64,000 nucleotides of DNA, from contig JAJFTF010000041.1 in the NCBI GenBank assembly GCA_021373185.1, positions 1-64,000 on the forward strand. Direction: 5' to 3'. Numbering within the stretch: the stretch's first letter is position 1; each line of letters opens with the position of its first letter. The translations under genes and the position numbers were made by a program. Origin of the DNA: Betaproteobacteria bacterium (GTDB lineage Bacteria; Pseudomonadota; Gammaproteobacteria; Burkholderiales; Sulfuricellaceae). This document shows, piece by piece, positions 10,391 through 17,723 of this stretch. The notes under the pieces were generated by a model, which was not told the origin of the DNA, made no database searches, and was given only the letters and a program-made list of their open reading frames with translations.

Positions 10391-10978
10391 GCCATTGCGG
10401 AGAGGATGTAAGGCTTTCCATGGTATGCGGCAACGGCTACTGAAACCAGAAACAATAACAACGATATGTACTTGGTTGCGACAAAGGCCCACTCACCTCG
10501 CTTAACTCTCTTCCACTCCACTTTCAATACTTGCTGCGCTTCATTTATAAGGTCTTTGTAAGCCTGCCCTGCGTAGTCCTTATCGAAGGCCTTCGCTGAC
10601 CGTAGCAAGTCGCGCACTGCGTCAAGTTTTTCTAGCAGTGCCGCGTTTTCCTTTGGATTAAGCCGCAGCCTGATTCGCGCATACATTAACGAAGCCTGAC
10701 GCATGCCTTCATCGCTTTCTTCGACGTACTTCAACAGTTCTTCAACGCTGCTTCCTCTACTATGCTTGCTCCGCAGCATGGAAGTAATTGTGCTGACATG
10801 CGAAAGGAATTCAGACACCTCATCACGAAGCGAATCTATCCACGCTTGCCGGAACTCAGACGTCTTTTGATCTTTTGAAAGGACCGCGCTTACAAAGGAG
10901 ATCGCTCCGGCGATAAGAGCGGCAGTAATCGCACCAATTGCTGGGTAGGCACCGGGAAGAATGTCCATGGCTCTCTAA
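10330..10978 (-). mobile_element. Single integron gene cassette
   Basis: The cassette begins on the minus strand at T10978 (TTAGAG, ten bases before the ATG) and ends at G10330 within its attC. The first bases of the cassette, with the G before them, are the exact complement of the end of its gene: GTTAGAGAGCCAT at 10967-10979 (minus strand) against ATGGCTCTCTAAC at 10383-10395. This is expected because the start of an integrated cassette comes from its own R' sequence. No integrase gene, attI or second attC is visible, so it is a lone cassette or a remnant. Precise excision would join G10979 to T10329. Confidence 0.8.
10384..10968 (-). CDS. Cassette-borne hypothetical membrane protein
   Basis: A 194-residue protein that I do not recognise. 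It has a hydrophobic segment at about residues 8-31 and another at about 162-186. Between them lies a charged, probably helical region of about 130 residues with no cysteine or catalytic motif. This suggests a two-pass membrane protein with a large soluble middle part. The ATG is ten bases from the cassette boundary and the TAA stop lies inside R'' of attC, the compact layout usual for integron cassette genes. Function is unknown. Cassette genes often encode resistance, toxin-antitoxin or phage-defence functions, but nothing in this protein points to one of them. Confidence 0.8.
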   Translation of the reverse strand: MDILPGAYPAIGAITAALIAGAISFVSAVLSKDQKTSEFRQAWIDSLRDEVSEFLSHVSTITSMLRSKHSRGSSVEELLKYVEESDEGMRQASLMYARIRLRLNPKENAALLEKLDAVRDLLRSAKAFDKDYAGQAYKDLINEAQQVLKVEWKRVKRGEWAFVATKYISLLLFLVSVAVAAYHGKPYILSAMAL

Positions 10979-10979
10979 C

Positions 10980-11401
10980 GTAAAGTAGACCCCAATAAAA
11001 TATCTATCATTTTATCGGGTTGGTTTACAAACATGCCAACAACTCTAAACTTAATTTAAAATCAATGCAATACAGGTGCCGCCGGAATGACATCCAATTT
11101 TTAACACCATCACATCCAGCCCACGCCTTAAACCCCGCAAATGTACCCCCGAAATACCCCATTGAGCTTATATAAGATATCTATTATCATCCCGGATTGT
11201 TTGCAAACCGTGATAATGTAAGGAAATTCCTGTTTTTCCGGCCAACTTTCCGGGTTGCCGCGTTTTCTGATCCTTGTTGCGGGCCTCCAGAACAACGGAT
11301 GAGCTGCACGCCTTTGGTTTTACGCTCACGGTTGGCGCCATTTCGATTCGATTGCGCAACCACGAATTCAACAACATAACTGCATCAGGTAGGGGTTAGT
11401 C
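10980..11401. other. Gene-free stretch upstream of the kor operon
   Basis: About 420 bases without a convincing gene. The first 180 bases are AT-rich and resemble the island; they include an arm GTAGACCCCAATAA at about 10985-10998. At 11183-11217 an imperfect dyad is present: ATTATCA (11183-11189) and TGATAAT (11211-11217) surround a 10-base palindrome GTTTGCAAAC (11199-11208). The last 180 bases return to mixed composition and run into the kor ribosome-binding region (AGGTAGGGG, about 11387-11395). Small ORFs of 60-69 codons here lack family features and are not called. Confidence 0.5.
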
Positions 11402-13117
11402 TTGGACAAAAACGATTTGATTATTCGCGTGGCGGGCGAAGGCGGAGAAGGCGTCATCTCCACCGGCGACCTGATCACCCAGGCGTGTGCGCGCGCCGGC
11501 CTTGAGGTTTATACCTTCAAAACTTTCCCGGCGGAGATCAAGGGCGGCTACGCCATGTATCAGAGCCGCGCCAGCACCGAGCCGCTGTATAACCAGGGCG
11601 ACACTTTCGACGTGCTGTGCGCGTTCAACGGCCAAGCCTACGACCTGAACCGCAGCCGTTTGCTGCCCGGCACCGCCTTTGTCTATGACGGCCCCGGCGG
11701 CGATTTCGAGCCCGACGTGCCGCCCGGCGTGCATGCCTACCCGATCCCGATGACCGTGGCCGCCAAGGAACTCGGCGGCATCCGCGTGAAAAACATGATC
11801 GCGCTGGGCGCGCTGTCGCAATTGTTCAATGTGCCCGATCTGCCGCTGCAGGAAATCATCACGGCGAAATTCGCCAAAAAGGGCCCTGAGGTCGTCGAGA
11901 AAAACCTCACCGCCTTCGCGCGTGGCCGCGAGCTGGCCGCCGCCCTGCCCAAGACCGACCCCTGGAAAATCGGCGTGCCGACCAAAAAGAGCGACAGCAT
12001 CGTGCTCTCCGGCAACGACGCCGTCGGCTTGGGCGCGATCATTGCCGGGCTGGATTTCTTCGCCGCTTACCCGATCACGCCGGCGACGGAAATCGCCCGC
12101 TACGTGGCGCGCCATTTGCCCAAGCGCGGCGGCACGCTGATTCAGGCCGAGGACGAAATTGCCTCGATCTCGCAAGTGCTCGGCGCATCGTTTGCCGGCA
12201 AGAAGGCGATGACCGCGACTTCAGGGCCGGGCTTGGCGCTGATGGGCGAGATGCTGGGCATGTCGTTCATGAGCGAAACCCCGAGCGTGGTGGTGAACGT
12301 GCAGCGCGGCGGCCCTTCCACCGGCCTGCCGACCAAACATGAGCAGTCCGACCTGTTCCTGTCGATTTTCGGCTCCCACGGCGATTGCGGCCGCATCGTG
12401 CTGTCGGTCGAAGGCGTTGAAGACTGCATCGGGCTGACGGTGGAAGCGTTCAACCTGGCCGAGACTTACCAGTGCCCGGTGTTGCTGCTGTCCGACGGCT
12501 CGCTGGCTTTTTCCACCCAGACCATTCCTTACCCCGACCCCGCCAGCTACAAGCTGGTTTCGCGCAAGCGCTGGGACGGCAAGAAGGCATACCAGCGCTA
12601 TGCCATCACCGACGATTTCATTTCGCCGATGGCCGATCCCGGCACCCCCGGCGGCATGCACATCGCCACCGGCCTGGAGCATGACCAAGCCGGCGAGCCC
12701 AGCTACACTGCCGCCAACCACGAAGCCATGCAGGCCAAGCGCTTCCGCAAGCTCGACGCCGTGGTGAAAAACTTCGCCCCGGTCGAAGTGGACGGCGAAG
12801 GCGAAAGCGATCTGGGCATCATCGCCTGGGGCAGCACCATCGGCGTGGTGCGCGAAGCGATTGCGCGCCTGCGCGCCGAAGGTGTTTCGGTGAAAGGGTT
12901 TTATCCAAAACTAATGTGGCCGATGCCGGTCGAACAGTACGAGGCGTTCGGCGCGTCCTGCCGCAAGACCGTTGTAGCCGAGGTAAACTTCCTCGGCCAG
13001 TTGGCTCATTTCATCCGCGCCGAAACCAACCTGCGCCCCGAGTCCTATACCATTTGCGGCGGGCTGCCGTTCACGCCCGCCATGATTGTCGGCAAAGCCA
13101 AGGAGATGCTGAAATGA
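11402..13117 (+). CDS. korA: 2-oxoacid:ferredoxin oxidoreductase, fused gamma-alpha subunit
   Basis: A 571-residue subunit of a two-subunit 2-oxoacid:ferredoxin oxidoreductase, most likely 2-oxoglutarate/succinyl-CoA specific (KorA type). The N-terminal ~190 residues are the gamma domain (RVAGEGGEGVISTGDLI...FPAEIKGG). From about residue 200 comes the alpha domain, with YPITPATEI, ATSGPGLALMGE and QRGGPSTGLPTKHEQSDL. The start is a TTG preceded by AGGGG; no ATG lies near the conserved N-terminus. The stop overlaps the korB ATG (ATGA). The reaction, known from the family, interconverts 2-oxoglutarate plus CoA with succinyl-CoA plus CO2 using ferredoxin. Pyruvate specificity cannot be excluded from sequence. 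Confidence 0.93.
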   Translation: MDKNDLIIRVAGEGGEGVISTGDLITQACARAGLEVYTFKTFPAEIKGGYAMYQSRASTEPLYNQGDTFDVLCAFNGQAYDLNRSRLLPGTAFVYDGPGGDFEPDVPPGVHAYPIPMTVAAKELGGIRVKNMIALGALSQLFNVPDLPLQEIITAKFAKKGPEVVEKNLTAFARGRELAAALPKTDPWKIGVPTKKSDSIVLSGNDAVGLGAIIAGLDFFAAYPITPATEIARYVARHLPKRGGTLIQAEDEIASISQVLGASFAGKKAMTATSGPGLALMGEMLGMSFMSETPSVVVNVQRGGPSTGLPTKHEQSDLFLSIFGSHGDCGRIVLSVEGVEDCIGLTVEAFNLAETYQCPVLLLSDGSLAFSTQTIPYPDPASYKLVSRKRWDGKKAYQRYAITDDFISPMADPGTPGGMHIATGLEHDQAGEPSYTAANHEAMQAKRFRKLDAVVKNFAPVEVDGEGESDLGIIAWGSTIGVVREAIARLRAEGVSVKGFYPKLMWPMPVEQYEAFGASCRKTVVAEVNFLGQLAHFIRAETNLRPESYTICGGLPFTPAMIVGKAKEMLK

Positions 13118-14001
13118 GCTGCGCTCAAACCCATTTGCACAAGGTCGAACTCGATACCAAAGAGTACAAGACCGACACCAAGCCGTTCTGGTGCGCCGGC
13201 TGCGGCGACCACGGCGTATTGACCGGAATGTATCGCGCCCTGGCCGAAGTAGGCGTCGATCCGAACTATCTGGTGAACATTTCCGGCATCGGCTGCTCGT
13301 CGCGCCTGCCGTACTTTGTCCGCTCCTACAAGATGCACACCCTGCATGGCCGTGCGGGCCCGGTGGCGACAGGCGTCCAACTCGCCCGCCCGGATCTGGC
13401 GATCCTGGTCAACGGCGGCGACGGCGACGGCTTTTCCATCGGCGGCGGCCACATGCCGCACCTCGCGCGCAAGAACATCAACATGACTTACGTGCTGATG
13501 GACAACCGCATCTACGGCCTGACCAAGGGCCAGGTGTCGCCCACCTCGCAGCGCCAGTTGAAGGCCTACACCACGCCTTACGGCGGTGTCGAGGAGCCGC
13601 TCGACCCGATCCTTTACATGCTGACTTACGGCGCGAGCTTCGTGGCGCAAACGCTGGCGACCAACGTGAAAATGACCGCGAAGCTCATTCAGGAAGGCAT
13701 GGAGCACAAGGGCTTCTCGTTTATCAGCGTGCTCAGCCAGTGCCCCACTTTCAACACCATCGACGACGCCAAGACTTTCAAGAGCTCTGCCGAAGAGTTG
13801 CAGGAAAACCACGACGTCAGCGACATCGATGCCGCGATGCACGCGGTCAACATGGCGCACAAGAACGGGCGCATTCCGGTCGGCCTGCTGTTCCGCGTGG
13901 AACGCTCGACGCTCGACGAGCGCATGGCCGATCTGGTGAAACAGGTCGGCGGCGGCCCGGACTACGACCTGCGCAAAATCATCGATCTCGCGCGCCCATG
14001 A
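13114..14001 (+). CDS. korB: 2-oxoacid:ferredoxin oxidoreductase, beta (TPP-binding) subunit
   Basis: A 295-residue thiamine-diphosphate subunit that partners KorA. The first iron-sulfur ligands C27 and C30 (WCAGCGDHG) and C61 (GIGCSSR) are present, with a further cysteine in SQCPTF. The TPP/Mg motif is NGGDGDGFSIGGGH, followed by DNRIYGLTKGQVSPTS, which is typical of KorB. The ATG at 13114 overlaps the korA TGA by four bases and gives the standard N-terminus. A longer frame extending back to 12916 is a shadow of korA. The gene ends in another ATGA overlap with the next gene. No separate 4Fe-4S delta subunit is present. Confidence 0.94.
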   Translation: MSCAQTHLHKVELDTKEYKTDTKPFWCAGCGDHGVLTGMYRALAEVGVDPNYLVNISGIGCSSRLPYFVRSYKMHTLHGRAGPVATGVQLARPDLAILVNGGDGDGFSIGGGHMPHLARKNINMTYVLMDNRIYGLTKGQVSPTSQRQLKAYTTPYGGVEEPLDPILYMLTYGASFVAQTLATNVKMTAKLIQEGMEHKGFSFISVLSQCPTFNTIDDAKTFKSSAEELQENHDVSDIDAAMHAVNMAHKNGRIPVGLLFRVERSTLDERMADLVKQVGGGPDYDLRKIIDLARP

Positions 14002-14639
14002 CCGAAAACGCCGGCAGCGATTCCTTCGTTGATCTGTTGATCAATGGCGTCAAGGTTCGCGCCGAATCGCACATGACTATCGTCGAGGCGGCTTGGGCCG
14101 GCGGCGTGCCGCGTGTTACCGGGGTGGGCTGCCTGGAAGGGATGTGCGGCTCGTGCCGCATCCTGCTGCGGCGCGGATCGGCGGTCAGCGTCGCCCTGGC
14201 GTGCGAAACCTTCGCCGAAGACGGCATCGAAGCGCTGTTCCTGCCGGCACCGTCCGCCGCCCGCCACCAATATGAGCTGACCGATTTCAAGGACGGCTGG
14301 GATATCCAGGCGCGTTTTCAGGAAATCTTCCCGGAAGCCGAGCGCTGCCGGCATTGCCACGGCTGCGTGCAGTCCTGCCCGAAAGGGATCAAAGTCGAAG
14401 AAGGCGTCGCGCTGGCGGCGGCGGGTCGCTTCCGCGAAGCCGGCGAAGCGTTTATCGAGTGCGTGATGTGCGAGCTGTGCGACAACGCCTGCCCGGAGCA
14501 GATCGCGCCCGCCCACGTCGGCCTGTTCAGCCGCCGCATCACCGCGTTTTTCCACCTGCGCCCGCCCAACCTGATTCACCGCCTGGAAGAACTCCGGCAA
14601 GAACCCTTTTCGGCAACCGACGAGAAAGAATCGTCATGA
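13998..14639 (+). CDS. Iron-sulfur protein with one 2Fe-2S and two 4Fe-4S sites (SdhB/FrdB-like)
   Basis: A 213-residue electron-transfer subunit. The N-terminal half is a plant-type ferredoxin domain with C45, C50, C53 and C69. The C-terminal half has two complete CxxCxxCxxxCP motifs (C117/120/123/127 and C155/158/161/165). Succinate dehydrogenase SdhB proteins usually have one 3Fe-4S site, so two full 4Fe-4S motifs resemble soluble fumarate reductase or heterodisulfide-reductase-type subunits more closely. The ATG overlaps the korB stop and the end overlaps the next ATG, so all five genes appear translationally coupled. It probably carries electrons between the flavoprotein, the NADH subunit and ferredoxin (inference). 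Confidence 0.88.
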   Translation: MTENAGSDSFVDLLINGVKVRAESHMTIVEAAWAGGVPRVTGVGCLEGMCGSCRILLRRGSAVSVALACETFAEDGIEALFLPAPSAARHQYELTDFKDGWDIQARFQEIFPEAERCRHCHGCVQSCPKGIKVEEGVALAAAGRFREAGEAFIECVMCELCDNACPEQIAPAHVGLFSRRITAFFHLRPPNLIHRLEELRQEPFSATDEKESS

Positions 14640-16237
14640 AGCGCGGCCTGTCGCTGCAGGCCGCGTTGGCCGCCTATCGCGCCGACTCTGAGCCGGCGCC
14701 GCCGCCGGAACTGATTGACCCGGACGCGCTGCTCACCGCCTACCACCCCGATTACCTGCGCGACGGCATAGCAACGCTGGCCGTCGGCCCCAACACGGAC
14801 GCGCACTGCCCACGGGAGCTGGCCGACCTGCTGCAGGCGGAAGCCTATATCGATGAAGTCGACCTGGCCGGCGTGGAAGTGACCGATACCGACGTGCTGG
14901 TGATCGGCGGCGGCGGTGCGGGTTGCGCCGCCGCGCTGGCCGCCGCCGAGCGCGGCGCGCGCGTGCTGCTCGCCACCAAGATGCGCCTCGGCGACAGCAA
15001 CACGGTGATGGCCGAAGGCGGCATCCAGGCCGCCATCGAACCCGACGATTCGGTGCAACAACACCTGCAGGACACCTTGCGCGCCGGCCACCATGCCGGC
15101 GACCCAGCGCTGGTGGCCGCGCTGGTCGGCGACGGCCCCGAAGTGATCCGCTGGCTGATCCGCCAGGGCATGCAGTTCGACCAGACTGCGAGCGGCGACC
15201 TGCATACGCGCCGGGCCGGCGGCATCAGCGCGCCACGCATCGTTCATTGCCGCGATTACACCGGCCTCGAAATGATGCGCGTGTTGCGCGAGGCGGTAAC
15301 CCAGCATCGCGGCATCGAGGTGTGGAGCCAGGCCCCGGCCGTCGAGCTGTTGTCCAATGAAAGCGGGCGGAAATGCGTGGGCGCGGTGCTGGGTTCGCTC
15401 GACGGCCAGAAGCTGCGCATCGTCCGCGCGCGCTCGGTGATCCTCGCCACCGGCGGCATTGGCCGCTTGCACTTGCACGGCTTCCCCACCTCCAACCATC
15501 TCGGCGCGACCGGCGACGGCCTGGTGCTGGCCTACCGCATGGGCGCCAAGCTGTGCGACCTCGACTCCTTCCAGTACCATCCCACCGGGCTGGTCAATCC
15601 GCCTTATCTCTCGGGCAAGCTGGTCACCGAAGGGGTGCGCGCCGCCGGCGCGTTGCTGCTTAACGCCGAGGGCCGCCGCTTTATCGACGAGCTGCAGCCG
15701 CGCGACGTGGTCAGCGCCGCTATCATCCGCGAGTGCCGCGAAGGGCGCGGCATTCACCCCGAGACCGGCGGCGTGGGGGTGTGGCTCGACACCGCGCGTC
15801 TGGAGCGCGGCCAGCCCGGCCTGATCGAACAGCAATTCCCCAAGCTGCTGGCCCGCTCCCGCATTGCCGGCATCGATCCGCGCCGCGATCCGGTGCTGGT
15901 ATATCCGACCCTGCATTACCAGAACGGCGGCGCGGTGATCGACGTCGATGGCGCGACCACCGTGGCCGGGCTGTATGCCGCAGGCGAAGTCGCTGGCGGC
16001 ATCCATGGCCACAACCGCATCATGGGCAACGCGCTGCTGGAAATCATCAGCTTTGGCCGCCGCGCCGGTTTTGCCGCCGCCCTGGCAGAGCATGACCGTG
16101 GGCCGAAAAAGGTCACCCTGGAGCACGTCAACCAGGCCCGGCGCGCCCTGACCTTGGCCGGGCTGCCGCTGACGCGGCGCGCCCCCCAGATGCTGCCCGC
16201 TTATACCGCGCCGGGGAAAGACATATGGAAAGCCTGA
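14636..16237 (+). CDS. SdhA/FrdA-like flavoprotein (fumarate reductase or succinate dehydrogenase type)
   Basis: A 533-residue FAD protein. The FAD-binding motif IGGGGAGCAAAL is near residues 90-101, after an unusual N-terminal extension of about 85 residues. Residues used by fumarate reductases and succinate dehydrogenases are kept: H315 (YHPTG), T331/E332/R335 (VTEGVR), H427 (LHYQNGG) and R461 (HNRIMGNALLE). The C-terminal tail after this motif is only about 70 residues, so most of the usual SdhA C-terminal domain is missing. No SdhC/D membrane anchors are nearby, which argues for a soluble enzyme. Its place between the Fe-S and NADH subunits suggests NADH-linked fumarate reduction (inference). 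Other dicarboxylate or L-aspartate-oxidase-like roles remain possible. Confidence 0.88.
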   Translation: MKRGLSLQAALAAYRADSEPAPPPELIDPDALLTAYHPDYLRDGIATLAVGPNTDAHCPRELADLLQAEAYIDEVDLAGVEVTDTDVLVIGGGGAGCAAALAAAERGARVLLATKMRLGDSNTVMAEGGIQAAIEPDDSVQQHLQDTLRAGHHAGDPALVAALVGDGPEVIRWLIRQGMQFDQTASGDLHTRRAGGISAPRIVHCRDYTGLEMMRVLREAVTQHRGIEVWSQAPAVELLSNESGRKCVGAVLGSLDGQKLRIVRARSVILATGGIGRLHLHGFPTSNHLGATGDGLVLAYRMGAKLCDLDSFQYHPTGLVNPPYLSGKLVTEGVRAAGALLLNAEGRRFIDELQPRDVVSAAIIRECREGRGIHPETGGVGVWLDTARLERGQPGLIEQQFPKLLARSRIAGIDPRRDPVLVYPTLHYQNGGAVIDVDGATTVAGLYAAGEVAGGIHGHNRIMGNALLEIISFGRRAGFAAALAEHDRGPKKVTLEHVNQARRALTLAGLPLTRRAPQMLPAYTAPGKDIWKA

Positions 16238-17469
16238 ACGCCAACCTCCTCCACCCCCGACAACGGGTCGGCGAGAGCATGCCACGCTGGCGCGAGGCGG
16301 ATGGCGGCGAAGCGCTGCGCCTTGCCGCGCAAGACCCTGCCGCTGTACTCGCTACAGTGCAGGACGCCGATCTGCGCGGGCTGGGCGGTTCCGGTTTTCC
16401 AGTGTGGCGCAAGTGGCAAGCGGTGGCGAGCGAAGCGCCGCGCCCCGACAAATACCTGGTGTGCAACGGCAACGAGGACGAGCCCGGCACTTTCAAGGAT
16501 CGGCTGCTGCTCGAAGAAACGCCGCATCAGGTGATCGAGGGCGCGTTGCTGGCTGCGCTTGCCACCGGCATCAACCGCATCGTGTTCTACATCAACCCCG
16601 ACCTGCCCCGCTCCTTGGCTGCGCTGAAGGCCGCGCTCGCCCAGTGGCAGGGTTCGGACATGCTGGAGCAAGCCAGCGCCGTACTGGGACGCCCGCTCAC
16701 CATGACGCTGGTGCCCGGCTCCGGCCACTACATTGGCGGCGAGGAAACCGCCGCAATGGAATGGATCGAAGGAAAATTCCCGTTCCCGCGCGGCAAACCG
16801 CCTTATCCGGCGCAGTTCGGCATTCACGGCTGCCCAACCCTGATCAACAACATTGAAACCCTGGCAAACATCCCGGCCATCGTGCGCCACGGCGCGGACT
16901 GGTTCCGCAATCTGGGCATCGGCCATGCAACCGGCAGCAAGCTTTATTCGCTCAGCGGCGACGTGCTGCACCCCGGCGTGTACGAGCTGCCGATGGGCAC
17001 CACGCTGCATGACCTGATTTTCACCCACGGCGGCGGACTGCTTTCCGGCAAGCCGCTCAAGGCGGTGTTTACCGGCGGCCCGTCCAACACCCTGCTGACC
17101 CCGGCAGACCTGGATGTCGGACTGGATTTCGAATCGCTGCGCGAACGCGGCGCCAACCTCGGCACCGGCGCGATGATCGTGGTTTCGGAAGGAACCGGCA
17201 TCGTCAAACGCGTCGCAGAATACATGCGGTTTTTCGCCCACTCGTCCTGCGGCCAATGCGTCTCGTGCAAGACTGGCACCGCGACGCTGAGCCGGCTGAT
17301 CGAGCGCATCGACACCGGGCGCGGCACGGCAGACGACCTGGTCACGATAGAAAGCCTGTGCCGCATGCTGCCCGGCAGCGGGCGCTGCCATCTGGTGAAC
17401 GGGGTGGCGCAACTGGTCGATAGCTCATTCCGGCATTTTCGGCATGAATACCAGCAGGCGCTGAAGTAA
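16225..17469 (+). CDS. NuoF-like NADH-binding flavoprotein subunit
   Basis: A 414-residue homologue of the complex I 51-kDa subunit. The FMN/NADH loop GLGGSGFP is at residues 52-59 and GNEDEPGTFKDR at 82-93. The soluble-ligand-binding block (LYSLSGDVLHPGVYELP) follows. The C-terminal 4Fe-4S site has C342, C345, C348 and C388 (SSCGQCVSCKTGT...GRCHL). It starts 13 bases before the end of the flavoprotein gene. No other nuo genes are present, so it likely serves as the NADH entry or exit point of this operon's complex. The operon is followed by a repeat element at 17481-17624. Confidence 0.92.
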   Translation: MESLNANLLHPRQRVGESMPRWREADGGEALRLAAQDPAAVLATVQDADLRGLGGSGFPVWRKWQAVASEAPRPDKYLVCNGNEDEPGTFKDRLLLEETPHQVIEGALLAALATGINRIVFYINPDLPRSLAALKAALAQWQGSDMLEQASAVLGRPLTMTLVPGSGHYIGGEETAAMEWIEGKFPFPRGKPPYPAQFGIHGCPTLINNIETLANIPAIVRHGADWFRNLGIGHATGSKLYSLSGDVLHPGVYELPMGTTLHDLIFTHGGGLLSGKPLKAVFTGGPSNTLLTPADLDVGLDFESLRERGANLGTGAMIVVSEGTGIVKRVAEYMRFFAHSSCGQCVSCKTGTATLSRLIERIDTGRGTADDLVTIESLCRMLPGSGRCHLVNGVAQLVDSSFRHFRHEYQQALK

Positions 17470-17480
17470 TCCTGAAAACG

Positions 17481-17624
17481 GCGATTAACCGCCGATGCAC
17501 GCCGATAAACGTAGATGTAAGACATGGCATTGCTGACATTGCTGTCTTCGCCCATAAAGGTGGGTGCCAATTTTTGGTGCCCGCTGAATTATCGGTGTTC
17601 ATCTGCGTTTATCGGCGGTTAACT
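17481..17624. repeat. Second long inverted repeat element
   Basis: The outer arms TTAACCGCCGAT (17485-17496) and ATCGGCGGTTAA (17611-17622) are exact complements. They continue inward as imperfect 11-base periodic units (GCACGCCGATAAACG against CGTTTATCGG and GTTCATCTGCG). This is the same architecture as the element at 3777-3861, with C/G differences in the unit. The 115-base centre contains a further small hairpin near 17518-17547 (AAGACA...TGTCTT). It fills the gap between the kor operon and argS, leaving about 100 bases for the argS promoter. Confidence 0.75.
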
Positions 17625-17723
17625 GCTTTGTATGGACAATGTTTTCAACTCATCTCGGCAGTTTTAGTGCAGGGATGCCAAATAGCCGTTAAAATACGCG
17701 CTTTACGTACGAGTTAGCCCCCT

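Noticed and set aside
11168..11379. Two overlapping small frames of 60 and 69 codons before korA
   Set aside because: They overlap each other on opposite strands, have no ribosome-binding sites and no recognisable features.
12916..13113. An extended N-terminus for KorB
   Set aside because: The upstream extension is out-of-frame translation of korA. The true ATG overlaps the korA stop and gives the standard KorB start.
13191..13997. An extended N-terminus for the Fe-S protein, and likewise for the flavoprotein from 14354
   Set aside because: Both extensions are shifted-frame shadows of the preceding gene. ATGA overlaps at 13998 and 14636 give clean starts.
14576..16285. A 569-codon open frame on the minus strand opposite the flavoprotein gene
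   Set aside because: It is an antisense shadow of a high-GC gene; the plus strand holds the FAD and active-site motifs.
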